Origin: an uncultured Selenomonas sp.
Lineage (GTDB): Bacteria; Bacillota; Negativicutes; Selenomonadales; Selenomonadaceae
Reading direction: 5' to 3'
DNA length: 64,000 bases
Assembly: GCA_905372355.1 (NCBI GenBank)
Contig: CAJPOT010000005.1
Span: 124,001-188,000, forward strand
In this document: in pieces, positions 46,968 to 59,080 of the stretch
Position numbering within the stretch: the stretch's first letter is position 1
How the letters are laid out: the number at the start of each line of letters is the position of its first letter
Program-made: the position numbers and the translations under genes
Notes under the pieces: generated by a model
The model's database searches: none
Told to the model about the DNA's origin: nothing
Seen by the model: only the letters and a program-made list of their open reading frames with translations

Positions 46968-47507
46968 TTGGATAGATTACAGGAAAAGTACAAGAACGAA
47001 GTTGTGCCTGAGCTCACGAAGAAGTTCGGCTACAAGAACATCATGCAGCTTCCGAAGATCGAGAAGGTCATCATCAACATGGGCGTCGGCGAAGCCGTCG
47101 GCAATCCCAAGGCTCTTGACTCTGCGGTCAACGATCTGACGATCATTGCGGGACAGAAGCCCATCCTGACGCGCGCGAAGAAGTCGCTTGCCGCCTGGAA
47201 GCTTAGGGAAGGCATGCCGATCGGCACGAAGGTCACGTTGCGCGGCACGCGCATGTACCAGTTCCTCGACAAGTTCATCAACGTCGCCCTGCCGCGCGTC
47301 CGCGACTTCCGCGGCGTGAGCAGCACGGCTTTTGACGGCCGCGGCAATTATGCGGTCGGTCTCAAGGAGCAGCTCATCTTCCCCGAGATTGAGTACGACA
47401 AGATTGACAAGCTGCGCGGCATGAACATCGTCATCGTCACGACAGCAGAAAAAGACGAAGAGGCGCGCGAGCTCTTGAAGCTCATGGGCATGCCCTTCAA
47501 GGCTTGA
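46968..47507 (+). CDS. rplE: 50S ribosomal protein L5
   Basis: 179 residues from TTG 46968 (GGAAGGAGG upstream). Signature [16 protein letters not shown] and the P-site loop region KTKS-like [18 protein letters not shown]. Binds 5S rRNA. Confidence 0.98.
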   Translation: MDRLQEKYKNEVVPELTKKFGYKNIMQLPKIEKVIINMGVGEAVGNPKALDSAVNDLTIIAGQKPILTRAKKSLAAWKLREGMPIGTKVTLRGTRMYQFLDKFINVALPRVRDFRGVSSTAFDGRGNYAVGLKEQLIFPEIEYDKIDKLRGMNIVIVTTAEKDEEARELLKLMGMPFKA

Positions 47508-47524
47508 AGAAGGAGGTATGAACT

Positions 47525-47710
47525 GTGGCTAAGAAATCGATGATCGAAAAGTGGAGCCAGCAGCCGAAGTTCAAGGTGCGCCAGCACAACCGCTGCAAGA
47601 TCTGCGGTCGTCCGCATGGCTACATGAGGAAGTTCGACATGTGCCGCATCTGCTTCCGCGAGCAGAGCTACAACGGCGCCATTCCCGGCGTGACGAAAGC
47701 CAGCTGGTAA
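47525..47710 (+). CDS. rpsZ: 30S ribosomal protein S14, zinc form
   Basis: 61 residues, GTG start with AGAAGGAGG. Zinc ligands C24, C27, C40, C43 (CKICGRPHG ... CRIC). The short zinc-binding S14 is usual in Firmicutes. Confidence 0.97.
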   Translation: MAKKSMIEKWSQQPKFKVRQHNRCKICGRPHGYMRKFDMCRICFREQSYNGAIPGVTKASW

Positions 47711-47745
47711 ACTACGAAACGTATGAAAGGGAGGATATCGGTTCC

Positions 47746-48144
47746 ATGGTAATGACTGATCCTATTGCAGATATGCTGACGCGCGTTCGCAACGCGAACT
47801 CCGTCTACCACTCCAAGGTGGAGATTCCCGCCTCCAAGATCAAGAAGGCAATTGCCGAGGTCTTGAAGGAAGAGGGCTTCATCAAGGATTACACCTTCAC
47901 GGCAGACTCGAAGCAGGGCATGCTGACGGTTTTTCTCAAGTATGGCCCCGCACGCGAGAAGGTCATCACGGGCATCAAGCGCATCTCGAAGCCCGGTCTT
48001 CGCGCTTATGCGAAGCACGATGAACTGCCGCGCGTCCTCGGCGGACTCGGCATCGCCATCATCTCCACGTCGAAGGGGATCATGAGTGACAAGGAAGCCC
48101 GCAAGGCCGGCCTTGGCGGCGAAGTCGTCGCCTATGTCTGGTAA
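47746..48144 (+). CDS. rpsH: 30S ribosomal protein S8
   Basis: 132 residues from ATG 47746 (AAAGGGAGG upstream). [19 protein letters not shown] opening and [20 protein letters not shown] end. In other bacteria it represses its own spc operon mRNA. Confidence 0.98.
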   Translation: MVMTDPIADMLTRVRNANSVYHSKVEIPASKIKKAIAEVLKEEGFIKDYTFTADSKQGMLTVFLKYGPAREKVITGIKRISKPGLRAYAKHDELPRVLGGLGIAIISTSKGIMSDKEARKAGLGGEVVAYVW

Positions 48145-48162
48145 ACGTCTGGAGGTGAAAAG

Positions 48163-48714
48163 ATGTCGAGAATTGGCAGAGCACCGATTGAGATTCCCGC
48201 TGGCGTAACCGTCAAGATCGAGGAAGTCAACAAGGTGACAGTAAAGGGTCCGAAGGGCGAGCTTTTCCGCGAGCTTCATCCGGACATGAAGATCGCGGTC
48301 GAGGGCAATGTCCTCACGGTCACGCGCCCGTCGGACGACAAGGAGCACCGCTCCCTGCACGGCCTTACGCGCACGCTCATCAACAACATGGTCATCGGCG
48401 TGACGGAAGGCTTCAAGAAGACGCTCGAAATCAACGGCGTCGGCTACCGTGCCTCGAAGCAGGGCAAGAATCTGAACCTTTCCTTGGGTTTTTCCCATCC
48501 CGTCATTGTCGAGCCGCCCGCAGGCATTACGCTTGACGCGCCCAGCGCGACGAGCATCGTCGTTTCGGGCATCGACAAGGAAGCTGTCGGCGCCATCGCT
48601 GCAAAGATCCGCAGCTATCGTCTGCCTGAACCGTACAAGGGCAAGGGTATCAAGTACGAGGGCGAGCACATCCGCCGCAAGGTCGGTAAGGCCGGCGCCA
48701 AGGCGAAGAAATAA
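48163..48714 (+). CDS. rplF: 50S ribosomal protein L6
   Basis: 183 residues. [14 protein letters not shown] opening, [20 protein letters not shown], and C-terminal [18 protein letters not shown]. Confidence 0.98.
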   Translation: MSRIGRAPIEIPAGVTVKIEEVNKVTVKGPKGELFRELHPDMKIAVEGNVLTVTRPSDDKEHRSLHGLTRTLINNMVIGVTEGFKKTLEINGVGYRASKQGKNLNLSLGFSHPVIVEPPAGITLDAPSATSIVVSGIDKEAVGAIAAKIRSYRLPEPYKGKGIKYEGEHIRRKVGKAGAKAKK

Positions 48715-48742
48715 GGCAGCTTAAAGGAAAGGAGTGACCATA

Positions 48743-49102
48743 GTGCTGATCAAGGCAGACAAGAACAAGGCAAGGCAGAAGCGCCACCTGCGCGTCCGTA
48801 ACCACGTTTCGGGCACGGCAGAGCGTCCGCGCCTCAACGTATACAGAAGCCTCGCGAACATCTACGCGCAGGTGATTGACGACGAGAAGGGCGTGACGCT
48901 CGTCTCGGCAAGTTCGAAGGACAAGGGATTCTCGAACTACGGCGGCAACATCGAGGCCGCGAAGGCTGTCGGCGCTGCTGTCGCGAAGCGTGCGCTTGAA
49001 AAGGGCATCACCGAGGTTGTCTTTGACCGCGGGGGCTACATCTACCACGGTCGCGTCGCGGCGCTCGCAGAAGCAGCGCGCGAGGCAGGCCTCAAATTCT
49101 GA
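48743..49102 (+). CDS. rplR: 50S ribosomal protein L18
   Basis: 119 residues from GTG 48743; the GTG at 48734 overlaps the AAAGGAG box. [17 protein letters not shown] and [18 protein letters not shown]. Binds 5S rRNA with L5. Confidence 0.96.
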   Translation: MLIKADKNKARQKRHLRVRNHVSGTAERPRLNVYRSLANIYAQVIDDEKGVTLVSASSKDKGFSNYGGNIEAAKAVGAAVAKRALEKGITEVVFDRGGYIYHGRVAALAEAAREAGLKF

Positions 49103-49121
49103 CTTGCAAGGAGGTAAATGA

Positions 49122-49652
49122 ATGGCTAGAATGGACAGGAACCATGACAGGGACCGGGACAGAAACAACGAGACTCCTGAATTTGAGGAGAAGGTCGTTT
49201 ACATCAACCGCGTCGCCAAAGTCGTCAAGGGCGGCCGCCGTTTCTCCTTCAGTGCCCTCGTAGTCGTGGGCAACAAGAAGGGCAAGGTTGGCGCAGGCCT
49301 CGGCAAGGCGAGCGAAGTGCCCGAGGCAATACGAAAGGGCATCGAGGACGCGAAGAAGAACCTCATCGAGGTTTCCTTGAAGGATACGACGATTCCGCAC
49401 GAGATGATCGGCATCTTCGGTGCAGGCCGCGTGCTCTTGAAGCCCGCCGCCAAAGGTACCGGCGTCATCGCGGGCGGCCCTGCGCGCGCCGTCTTGGAGC
49501 TTGCGGGCATTCGCGACATCCTCACGAAGTCTCTTGGCTCGTCGAATCCGAACAACATGGTTCGCGCCACGGTCAAGGGTCTCGAGCAGCTCAAGCGTGC
49601 TGAAGCGGTCGCTGAACTGCGCGGCAAGACGGTGCAGGAACTCTTAGGTTAA
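49122..49652 (+). CDS. rpsE: 30S ribosomal protein S5
   Basis: 176 residues. Asp/Arg-rich N-terminus, then [20 protein letters not shown] and [26 protein letters not shown]. Ram-type positions look normal. Controls decoding accuracy with S4 and S12. Confidence 0.98.
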   Translation: MARMDRNHDRDRDRNNETPEFEEKVVYINRVAKVVKGGRRFSFSALVVVGNKKGKVGAGLGKASEVPEAIRKGIEDAKKNLIEVSLKDTTIPHEMIGIFGAGRVLLKPAAKGTGVIAGGPARAVLELAGIRDILTKSLGSSNPNNMVRATVKGLEQLKRAEAVAELRGKTVQELLG

Positions 49653-49664
49653 GGAGGAAGTTCG

Positions 49665-49844
49665 ATGGCAAAGGTTAAAATCACTCTTACGAGGAGCCTC
49701 ATCGGTCGTCCCGAGACGCAGAGAGCCACCGTTCGTTCGCTCGGACTTCGTAAGCTCAACTCGTCGGTGGAGCGTGAGATGAACGACGCATTGAAGGGGC
49801 AGATCCACAAGGTCGAACATCTCGTGAAGGTCGAGAACATATAA
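49665..49844 (+). CDS. rpmD: 50S ribosomal protein L30
   Basis: 59 residues, ATG with AAGGAGG upstream. Reads [20 protein letters not shown], then [13 protein letters not shown] and [14 protein letters not shown]. Fits between rpsE (12 nt) and rplO (25 nt) exactly as in other spc operons. Confidence 0.97.
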   Translation: MAKVKITLTRSLIGRPETQRATVRSLGLRKLNSSVEREMNDALKGQIHKVEHLVKVENI

Positions 49845-49869
49845 GAAAGAACAAGGAGGTGCAAGCAGT

Positions 49870-50310
49870 ATGAAGTTACATGAATTGTCCCCGGCGCCTG
49901 GCTCCAAAAAGACGCGCAACCGCGTGGGGCGCGGCATCGGCAGCGGCAACGGCAAGACCGCAGGCCGCGGGCACAAGGGTCAGAATTCGAGGAGCGGCGG
50001 CGGCGTCCGCACGGGCTTCGAAGGCGGCCAGATGCCGATCTACCGCAGGCTTCCGAAGCGCGGCTTCAACAATGTGTTCCGCAAGATTTATGCGGAGGTC
50101 AACATCGAAACCTTGAACCGCTTTGAGGACGGCACTGTCGTCGATCCCGTCGCACTCGTCGAAGAGGGCATCCTGAAGAACGTCCGCGACGGCATCCGCA
50201 TTCTCGGCAAGGGCGAACTCACGAAGAAGCTCACGGTTCGCGCCAACGGCTTCACGAAGTCGGCGGAAGAAAAGATCAAGGCGGCAGGCGGACAAGTCGA
50301 GGTGATCTGA
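49870..50310 (+). CDS. rplO: 50S ribosomal protein L15
   Basis: 146 residues. Gly/Arg/Lys-rich N-terminus ([35 protein letters not shown]) and folded C-terminal half. Directly abuts secY. Confidence 0.98.
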   Translation: MKLHELSPAPGSKKTRNRVGRGIGSGNGKTAGRGHKGQNSRSGGGVRTGFEGGQMPIYRRLPKRGFNNVFRKIYAEVNIETLNRFEDGTVVDPVALVEEGILKNVRDGIRILGKGELTKKLTVRANGFTKSAEEKIKAAGGQVEVI

Positions 50311-52225
<1,915 letters not shown>

Positions 52226-52397
52226 GCTGCGTGTCCGAGAGCCACCGAACGATAAAGACGCGAGAGCGTCACGGCGGGCGCGGGTTTGGCGTCCGAGAAA
52301 ATACGATGTTGGGCATGGGCAATTCCCGATGCGGAACGCTCCTTTCACGGAAGATGGACAGCTTTCGCCCAACCCAATTTCAGAGAGGGAGAAGCTC
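52226..52397 (+). other. adk - infA intergenic region, no map gene
   Basis: 172 nt where many Firmicutes have map (methionine aminopeptidase) and a KOW protein. Nothing coding is convincing here; no clear terminator or promoter was found. Confidence 0.5.
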
Positions 52398-52616
52398 ATG
52401 TCAAAACAAGATGTAATCGAAGTTGAGGGCAAAGTGCTGGAAGCGCTGCCCAACGCGATGTTTCAAGTCGAGCTGGAAAACGGTCACGTCGTCCTGGCGC
52501 ACGTCTCGGGGAAGATCCGTATGAATTTCATCCGCATCCTTCCCGGCGACAAGGTCACGATTGAGCTTACGCCTTACGACCTGACGCGCGGCCGCATCAC
52601 CTATCGTTTTAAGTAG
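52398..52616 (+). CDS. infA: Translation initiation factor IF-1
   Basis: 72 residues from ATG 52398 (GAGAGGGAG upstream). OB-fold: [51 protein letters not shown]. Binds the ribosomal A site during initiation. Confidence 0.98.
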   Translation: MSKQDVIEVEGKVLEALPNAMFQVELENGHVVLAHVSGKIRMNFIRILPGDKVTIELTPYDLTRGRITYRFK

Positions 52617-52660
52617 ACGCGGCCGCTATTCGGCAGGCAGCGCAGAAGGAGGCAAAGTCA

Positions 52661-52774
52661 ATGAAAGTCAAGCCGTCCGTCAAACGGATTTGCGAAAAAT
52701 GCAAGATCATCAAGCGCAAGGGACGCGTCATGGTCATTTGCGAAAACCCGAAGCATAAGCAGAGACAAGGTTAA
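52661..52774 (+). CDS. rpmJ: 50S ribosomal protein L36, zinc form
   Basis: 37 residues. Zinc ligands C11, C14, C27, H32 ([14 protein letters not shown] ... VICENPKH). AGAAGGAGG upstream; 44 nt after infA and 14 nt before rpsM. Confidence 0.97.
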   Translation: MKVKPSVKRICEKCKIIKRKGRVMVICENPKHKQRQG

Positions 52775-52788
52775 GGAGGTGCTTTTCT

Positions 52789-53163
52789 ATGGCACGTATC
52801 GCCGGTGTGGATTTACCGCGTGACAAGAGAATCGAGATTGCTTTGACATATATCTATGGGATCGGCCTGACGACCTCTCAGAAGCTTCTGAAGCTGGCAG
52901 GCGTCAACCCCGACACGCGCACGCGCGACTTGACGGAAGACGAAGTCGTGAAACTGCGCGACGTCATCGACAAGGAAGCGATCGTCGAGGGCGATCTTCG
53001 CCGTGAGCGTCAGATGGCGATCAAGCGTCTCGTCGATATCGGCTGCTACCGCGGTCGTCGTCACCGCCTGGGACTTCCCGTGCGCGGACAGAACACGAAG
53101 AACAACGCCCGCACGAGGAAAGGTCCCCGCAAGGCCATCGCAGGCAAGAAGAAGGACAAATAA
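52789..53163 (+). CDS. rpsM: 30S ribosomal protein S13
   Basis: 124 residues. [20 protein letters not shown] opening and C-terminal [19 protein letters not shown]. First ribosomal gene of the alpha block; contacts P-site tRNA. Confidence 0.98.
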   Translation: MARIAGVDLPRDKRIEIALTYIYGIGLTTSQKLLKLAGVNPDTRTRDLTEDEVVKLRDVIDKEAIVEGDLRRERQMAIKRLVDIGCYRGRRHRLGLPVRGQNTKNNARTRKGPRKAIAGKKKDK

Positions 53164-53179
53164 AAGGGAGGGTCATTGA

Positions 53180-53572
53180 GTGGCAGTAAAGAAAACGACG
53201 CGGACGAAGAAAAAAGACCGCAAGAACATTGAATATGGCGTTGCGCATATCAGCTCCACCTTCAACAACACGATCGTCACGCTGACGGACAAGAGCGGCA
53301 ATGCCCTCTCGTGGGCGAGCGCGGGCGGCCTCGGCTTCCGCGGCTCCAGAAAGAGCACGCCGTTCGCTGCACAGATGGCGGCGGAAGTCGCGGCGAAGGC
53401 CGCGATGGAGCATGGCTTGAAGCAGGTCGAGGTCTATGTCAAGGGCCCCGGCGCCGGCCGTGAAGCCGCAATCCGCTCCCTGCAGGCGACGGGTCTTGAA
53501 GTCAACATGATCAAGGACGTCACCCCGATTCCGCACAACGGCTGCCGTCCGCCGAAGCGCAGAAGAGTTTGA
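53180..53572 (+). CDS. rpsK: 30S ribosomal protein S11
   Basis: 130 residues, GTG start. [18 protein letters not shown] and [18 protein letters not shown], ending PPKRRRV. Forms the 30S platform near the E site. Confidence 0.98.
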   Translation: MAVKKTTRTKKKDRKNIEYGVAHISSTFNNTIVTLTDKSGNALSWASAGGLGFRGSRKSTPFAAQMAAEVAAKAAMEHGLKQVEVYVKGPGAGREAAIRSLQATGLEVNMIKDVTPIPHNGCRPPKRRRV

Positions 53573-53590
53573 TGGAGGTGCAGAAGAAAT

Positions 53591-54184
53591 ATGGCTATTG
53601 ATAGATCCGCAACCCTCAAGCGGTGCCGTTCGCTCGGCATTGAGCCGGGCATGGTCGGCATCAGCCGCCAGTCCAAGCGTCAGCCGCGCCGCCAGGCCCG
53701 CAAGGTCAGCGAGTATGGCATGCAGCTCAAGGAAAAGCAGAAAGCGAAGTTCATCTACGGCGTTTTGGAAAAGCAGTTCCGCAAGTACTATGAAAAGGCG
53801 AAGACGATGCCGGGCGTCACGGGTGAGAACCTCCTCGGTCTCCTGGAGCGTCGCATCGACAACGTCGTATACCGCCTCGGTCTCGCGCAGACGCGCCGTC
53901 AGGCTCGCCAGCTCGTGACGCACGGTCACATCCGTGTCAACGGCAAGCGCCTCGATATTCCGTCCGCGCTCGTTCGTGCCGAAGATGAGATCACGATCGA
54001 TGAGAAGAGCCGCTCGAATGCGTTCTTCAAGGCGCTCGCCGAGAACTACAAGCCTCTGAACCTTCCCGCATGGCTCACTGCCGACGGTGCGAAGCTCAGC
54101 GGTACGGTCACGCGCTATCCGAGCCGCGATGAGATCGACGTCCCCGTCAACGAGCAGGCGATCGTCGAGCTGTACTCCAGATAA
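53591..54184 (+). CDS. rpsD: 30S ribosomal protein S4, zinc-free form
   Basis: 197 residues. [21 protein letters not shown]4 RNA-binding domain ([20 protein letters not shown]). The N-terminus has only one cysteine, so the zinc knuckle of some S4s is absent. Assembly initiator and likely autoregulator of the alpha operon. Confidence 0.97.
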   Translation: MAIDRSATLKRCRSLGIEPGMVGISRQSKRQPRRQARKVSEYGMQLKEKQKAKFIYGVLEKQFRKYYEKAKTMPGVTGENLLGLLERRIDNVVYRLGLAQTRRQARQLVTHGHIRVNGKRLDIPSALVRAEDEITIDEKSRSNAFFKALAENYKPLNLPAWLTADGAKLSGTVTRYPSRDEIDVPVNEQAIVELYSR

Positions 54185-54246
54185 TCTCTTGCCGGTATTT
54201 TCAATATGATTGACTGCATGAGAACAATGGAGGAGGGTTATCCCAG

Positions 54247-55206
54247 ATGATCGAGATCGAAAAGCCAAAGATCGAGATAGTGGAAATCAGCGAAGATAAT
54301 CGTTATGGGAAGTTCGTCTGCGAGCCTTTGGAGCGTGGCTACGGCACGACCCTCGGCAACAGCTTGCGGCGCATCCTCTTGTCATCCCTGCCGGGCGCTG
54401 CGATCACTTCGATCCGCATCGACGGCGTACTGCACGAGTTTTCCACCATTCCGGGCGTCCGCGATGATGTGACGAACATCGTGCTGAACCTCAAGTCGCT
54501 CTGCTTCAAGATGTACAGCGAAGAGCCGCGCGTTCTTCGCCTCGATGTCAAGGGTGAGAAGGAAGTCACGGCGGCGGACATCATCACCGATCCCGACGTT
54601 GAGATCTTGAACCCCGATCTTCACATCGCGACGCTTAACGAGGACGGAGAGCTGCACATGGAAATGACCGTTGAACGCGGCAAAGGCTATGTGGCAGCGG
54701 AGAAAAATAAGAAGCCCGATCATGTCATCGGCGTCATTCCGATCGACTCCATCTTTTCCCCGATTCAGCGCGTCAACTACACCGTGCAGGACACGCGCGT
54801 GGGCAACGTCACCGACTATGACAAGCTCATCCTCGAAGTGTGGACGGATGGCTCCATCCGCCCCGAAGAGGGCGTGAGCCGCGCGGCGACTATCCTCATC
54901 TCGCACTTTAAGCTCTTCCAAAATATGGCGGGCATTCCAGAGATTGAGGAAGAGGAGGAGATTGTTCCTCCCGAGCCTGAGGAGCCGGACGCTTCCAAGG
55001 TTCTTGAGACGACGATTGACGATCTTGACCTCTCTGTTCGCTCTTTCAACTGCTTGAAGCGCGCGAACATCAATACGGTCGCAGATCTTGTCTCGAAGAC
55101 GGAAGAAGACATGATGAAGGTCAGGAACCTCGGCAGGAAATCCTTGGAAGAAGTCAAGAAGAAGCTTGAAGAGTACGACTTGACATTGAAGAAAGAAGAA
55201 GAATAA
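54247..55206 (+). CDS. rpoA: RNA polymerase alpha subunit
   Basis: 319 residues. NTD dimerisation/assembly domain ([20 protein letters not shown]), acidic linker (about 235-255, [13 protein letters not shown]), and CTD ([29 protein letters not shown]). Binds UP elements and activators. 62 nt after rpsD. Confidence 0.98.
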   Translation: MIEIEKPKIEIVEISEDNRYGKFVCEPLERGYGTTLGNSLRRILLSSLPGAAITSIRIDGVLHEFSTIPGVRDDVTNIVLNLKSLCFKMYSEEPRVLRLDVKGEKEVTAADIITDPDVEILNPDLHIATLNEDGELHMEMTVERGKGYVAAEKNKKPDHVIGVIPIDSIFSPIQRVNYTVQDTRVGNVTDYDKLILEVWTDGSIRPEEGVSRAATILISHFKLFQNMAGIPEIEEEEEIVPPEPEEPDASKVLETTIDDLDLSVRSFNCLKRANINTVADLVSKTEEDMMKVRNLGRKSLEEVKKKLEEYDLTLKKEEE

Positions 55207-55220
55207 GAGAGGGATAAACC

Positions 55221-55559
55221 ATGAGCTATAGAAAATTAGGGCGTAATTCGAGTGCCCGCAAGGCACTCTTCCGCAGCATCTTGGCCTCCTTCTTCAAGCA
55301 TGAGCGCATCGAGACGACGGAAGCGAAGGCGAAGGAAGTCAGAAGCCTCGCGGAAAAGCTCATCACGCTGGCAAAGCGTGGCGACCTTGCCGCCCGTCGT
55401 CAGGCGATTGCCGATATTGGCGATGAAGAAGCAGTCCGCAAGCTTTTCAGCGATATCGCTGCAAAGTATACGGAGCGTTCGGGCGGTTACACGCGCATCC
55501 TGAAGCTTGGCCCCCGTCGCGGCGATGCCGCGCCGATGGCGCTTTTGGAGCTTGTCTGA
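55221..55559 (+). CDS. rplQ: 50S ribosomal protein L17
   Basis: 112 residues. [17 protein letters not shown] opening and [20 protein letters not shown]. Last gene of the ribosomal cluster, followed by a strong terminator. Confidence 0.98.
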   Translation: MSYRKLGRNSSARKALFRSILASFFKHERIETTEAKAKEVRSLAEKLITLAKRGDLAARRQAIADIGDEEAVRKLFSDIAAKYTERSGGYTRILKLGPRRGDAAPMALLELV

Positions 55560-55578
55560 AGACCCGCTGAAAGTAAGA

Positions 55579-55633
55579 AAGCAAGGAACGGGAGTCTCAC
55601 CTATAAGGTGGGACTCCGCATCCTTGCTTTTTT
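55579..55633 (+). terminator. Terminator of the ribosomal cluster
   Basis: Two stacked stems, GCAAGGA / TCCTTGC (outer) and GGAGTCTCACC / GGTGGGACTCC (inner), followed by T6. Confidence 0.92.
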
Positions 55634-55729
55634 GTTATGACATGAAAGAGGCAGCTTAATCTTTTCGGGAAATTTCCTATGGAAATGTTTTGTGTAGGAA
55701 AGATGAGAGGCCTTGCGAATGGTAGAAAA

Positions 55730-56677
55730 ATGATGAAGAATTATGTAATCGGACGATTCCTGCAGATGGTGCCGATGCTTTTGTGCATCACGTTTTTGGC
55801 GTTCGCCGCGATGCGGTTGGCGGGCGACGACGCCGTTGACTTGATGTATGAGAAGTCGGGCGGTGTGACGGAGGAGGTCAAGGCGGCGAAGCGTGCGGAG
55901 CTGGGCCTCGATCAGCCATTCCTCGTGCAGTACGGAGCATGGCTCAAGGGAGCTGTCACGGGAGATATGGGAAAATCGTATATCTCGGGCAAGCCGGTAT
56001 GGGAGACGTTCATGGAAAAGCTGCCGGCGACGCTCTACTTGATGCTTGCTTCCGTCCTCATGACGCTCGCTTTCGCCTTGCCTCTCGGTATCTTGGCGGC
56101 GGTGCGGCAGAATCATTGGGTAGATGTTCTCATTCGCATCGGCACTTTTGTTGGCAACTCCCTGCCGAATTTTTTCGTGGGGCTTTTGCTCATCTATGTC
56201 TTTGCCGTGCGACTTGAGTGGCTGCCGATCTTGGCGAAGGCGGGCGATGGGCGTGCGGTCCTCCTGCCTGCGCTGACCTTGGCGATTGCCATGGGCGCGA
56301 AGTACACGCGCCAGATTCGCGCCGTGATCTTGGAGGAGCTGGCGAAGCCGTATGTCATAGGGGCGCGTGCGCGCGGTGTGAAGGAACGCACGATCCTTGT
56401 GAAAAGCGTGCTGCGCAGCTCTCTCGTGCTCATCGTCACGCTGCTCGCACTGTCGATGGGCTCTCTTCTCGGCGGCACGGCGATCGTCGAGACGATTTTC
56501 CTTTGGGACGGTGTGGGAAAAATGGCGGTCGAGGCGGTCTTGGCGCGCGACTATCCGCTTGTGCAGGCGTATGTGGCATGGATGGCGGTGATCTATGTCG
56601 TGCTGAATCTTGCAGCGGATATTTTTTACCGTCTGCTCGATCCGCGCGTCGGCTATGAAAAGGCAGGGGCATTATGA
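55730..56677 (+). CDS. Peptide/nickel-type ABC transporter permease 1
   Basis: 315 residues from ATG 55730 (MMKNYVIGRF); ATGs at 55679 and 55703 would add an unlikely polar extension. Six transmembrane helices; family features are IGRFLQMVPMLLCITFLAF at the N-terminus, LGLDQPFLVQYGAWL in the first periplasmic loop, and the EAA-type loop ARARGVKERTILVKSVLR that contacts the ATPase. DppB/NikB type. First gene of a five-gene transporter operon; overlaps the next by 4 nt. Confidence 0.9.
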   Translation: MMKNYVIGRFLQMVPMLLCITFLAFAAMRLAGDDAVDLMYEKSGGVTEEVKAAKRAELGLDQPFLVQYGAWLKGAVTGDMGKSYISGKPVWETFMEKLPATLYLMLASVLMTLAFALPLGILAAVRQNHWVDVLIRIGTFVGNSLPNFFVGLLLIYVFAVRLEWLPILAKAGDGRAVLLPALTLAIAMGAKYTRQIRAVILEELAKPYVIGARARGVKERTILVKSVLRSSLVLIVTLLALSMGSLLGGTAIVETIFLWDGVGKMAVEAVLARDYPLVQAYVAWMAVIYVVLNLAADIFYRLLDPRVGYEKAGAL

Positions 56678-57492
56678 CGGTGCGCAGGTATCGCCCGCTG
56701 CTGCCATACGCGGCAGCTGTGAGCGTCGTGCTCATCATCGCCGCCTGTGCGCCGCTCTTGTCGCCGCATGATCCGTATGCACAGGATTTGGAGCAGGCGC
56801 TTCTCGCGCCGAGCGCCGAGCATCTTCTGGGGACGGACCGCTACGGGCGTGATCTCTTGTCGCGCGTCCTCGTGGGCGCACAGACGACGCTCGGTTCGGC
56901 GCTGGCGCTGCTGCTCTTCGTGAGCTGCGCGGGCAGTTTGATCGGCGCGGTCTCGGGCTATCGCGGCGGGCGGCTCGACGCCTTTTTCATGCGGCTCGCC
57001 GATATGCTGCTCGCGTTTCCGCAGCTCGTCTTTGCGCTTGCAATCGCGGGTGCTTTCGGCGGCGGGCTTTTTTATGCGGCGGCGGCTCTCGCGTTTCTTG
57101 GCTGGGCGAAGTATGCACGCATCGCGCGCGGCTTGACGCTCTCTTTGTGTGCACTGCCGTACATGGAAGCAGCGCGCATGGCGGGCGGCAGTTCTCTCTC
57201 CGTGCTTCGCCATCACGTCCTGCCGAATATCGCGGGACCGATTCTCGTCACGGCGTCGCTCGACCTCGGCACGCTCACGATGGAGCTGGCGGGACTTTCG
57301 TTTCTCGGGCTCGGCGCGATGCCGCCGACGGCGGAGTGGGGTTCGATGATGAGCAGCGGGCGCAGCATGCTGCAGACGACGCCGTGGGTCATCTTAGCGC
57401 CGGGGGCGGCGCTCACTCTCACGGTGGCGGCGTTCAACCTGTTCGGCGACAAGCTGCGCGACGTGTTGGCACCGAAGGAATTAAGTAAGTAA
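56674..57492 (+). CDS. Peptide/nickel-type ABC transporter permease 2
   Basis: 272 residues, start overlapping the previous stop (ATGA). DppC/NikC type: LLSPHDPYAQDLEQALLAPS, then HLLGTDRYGRDLLSRVLVGA; EAA loop EAARMAGGSSLSVLRHHVLP; C-terminal FLGLGAMPPTAEWGSM. Forms the channel with permease 1. Confidence 0.92.
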   Translation: MTVRRYRPLLPYAAAVSVVLIIAACAPLLSPHDPYAQDLEQALLAPSAEHLLGTDRYGRDLLSRVLVGAQTTLGSALALLLFVSCAGSLIGAVSGYRGGRLDAFFMRLADMLLAFPQLVFALAIAGAFGGGLFYAAAALAFLGWAKYARIARGLTLSLCALPYMEAARMAGGSSLSVLRHHVLPNIAGPILVTASLDLGTLTMELAGLSFLGLGAMPPTAEWGSMMSSGRSMLQTTPWVILAPGAALTLTVAAFNLFGDKLRDVLAPKELSK

Positions 57493-57523
57493 GCGAGTAG
57501 GAAAAAGAGGAGGCTACAGGAAA

Positions 57524-59080
57524 ATGAAGCTGAATAAGAAGAAATTGGTGGCAGCTTTGGCAGGGCTTTTCGCGGCGGCGATTTTCGCGGGCTGCGGTGC
57601 GGATAAGAACGAGGCGGCAGGGGAGAAAGTCTTTACCTACGGCACGATGTCGTATGGCGCGGCGATGGAGAATGCGGGCACGAACCCGCATGTTTCCTAT
57701 AACGGTTGGAGCACCCTGCGCTACGGCATCGGCGAGACCTTGTTCCGCTTCAATGAGAAGATGGAGCCTGTGCCTTGGCTTGCCGAGAGCTTTGAGCAGG
57801 TCGATGAATATACGATGAAGATCAAGCTGCGCGACGATGTCGTGTTTTCCAACGGCAAGAAGATGACGGGCGAAGCGGTCAAAGCGTGCTTGGAAGATCT
57901 CGTGGCAAAGCATGACCGCGCACCGAAGAATCTGAAGCTCAAGTCCATCACGGCGGACGGACAGACCGTCACCCTCGTATCGAGCGAGAAGATGCCGACG
58001 CTCATCAACGCATTGGCAGATCCCTATGCCTGCATCATCGACATGGAAGCGGGAGAAAAGGATCGCATCGTCGTCGGCACCGGCCCGTATGTGGCGCAGA
58101 AGGTCACCGATACCGAGATGGAACTTTCGAAAAACGAGAAGTATTGGGGCGCTGTCAAGCCGAAGCTCGACAAGATCATCGTCAAGAGCATTGCCGACGG
58201 CGATACGCTGACGATGGCAATGCAGAGCGGTGAGCTTGACGCCGCGCAAGGTCTGCCCTATGCGAGTTTGGAGCTTTTCCAAAAGGACAGCGCAAAGTAC
58301 AAGATCAGCCAAGCCGATACGTCGCGCGTCTATCAGGCGGCGTTCAACTACAAGACGCCCGAGCTGCAGGATGTGCGCGTGCGTCGGGCGATTTCTATGG
58401 CGCTCGATAAGGAGAACTTCTGCAAGGTACTGCTGAAGGGCAACGGTACGCCTGCGGTCGGTCCATTCCCCAAGAGCATGCCTTTCGGCGGTGATGCCGT
58501 GCGGGCGGCCGCCTACGACTTGGAGGGGGCGAAGGCGCTCTTGAAGGAGGCCGGCTACGAGGATACGGACGGAGACGGCTATGTGGATCAGGGCGGCAAG
58601 AACTTGGAGCTTCGCTACCTGACGTATCCGTCGCGTCAAGAGCTGCCGATTCTCGCCGAATCGCTGCAGGCGAATCTCAAGAAGATCGGCATCAAGCTGA
58701 ATGTCAACTCGACGGATAGCTACAAGTCGTTCTTGAAGAGCGGCGACTATGATATATTCGCCAAAGCGCTCGTAGCGGCGCCGACAGGTGATCCCGAGTA
58801 CTATTTCCTTGGCAATCTTCTCAAGGATGCTGTCGATAACAGCGGCTTTTACTACAGCCCGCAGGTGGAAGAGCTTGCCGCCAAGCTGCATAACACCTAT
58901 GGCGCCGAAGCGCGCGCCGCGCTTGCCGTCGCGATGGAGCAGCAGGTCTTGGACGACTGCGCCGTTCTCTACGCATCGCACCTGCGCATGAGTCTTGTGA
59001 TGAAACCGGGCATCGAGGGTCTCAAGGCGCATCCGTCCGATTACTATGAGGTCAGCGCGGATTTGGAGAAGAAATCGTGA
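57524..59080 (+). CDS. Peptide/nickel-type solute-binding lipoprotein
   Basis: 518 residues. Signal peptide with lipobox FAGC (Cys24 lipidated). SBP_bac_5 fold: GTNPHVSYNGWSTLRYGIGE, LRDDVVFSNGKKMTGEAV, GTGPYVAQKV and RRAISMALDKENF. Similarity pattern is closer to NikA-type nickel/metallophore binders than OppA, but the ligand cannot be fixed from sequence alone. 31 nt after the permeases. Confidence 0.9.
   Translation: MKLNKKKLVAALAGLFAAAIFAGCGADKNEAAGEKVFTYGTMSYGAAMENAGTNPHVSYNGWSTLRYGIGETLFRFNEKMEPVPWLAESFEQVDEYTMKIKLRDDVVFSNGKKMTGEAVKACLEDLVAKHDRAPKNLKLKSITADGQTVTLVSSEKMPTLINALADPYACIIDMEAGEKDRIVVGTGPYVAQKVTDTEMELSKNEKYWGAVKPKLDKIIVKSIADGDTLTMAMQSGELDAAQGLPYASLELFQKDSAKYKISQADTSRVYQAAFNYKTPELQDVRVRRAISMALDKENFCKVLLKGNGTPAVGPFPKSMPFGGDAVRAAAYDLEGAKALLKEAGYEDTDGDGYVDQGGKNLELRYLTYPSRQELPILAESLQANLKKIGIKLNVNSTDSYKSFLKSGDYDIFAKALVAAPTGDPEYYFLGNLLKDAVDNSGFYYSPQVEELAAKLHNTYGAEARAALAVAMEQQVLDDCAVLYASHLRMSLVMKPGIEGLKAHPSDYYEVSADLEKKS

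Noticed and set aside
52226..52397. 61-codon frame between adk and infA as a map or KOW gene
   Set aside because: The translation has neither methionine aminopeptidase nor KOW features and no good ribosome-binding site.
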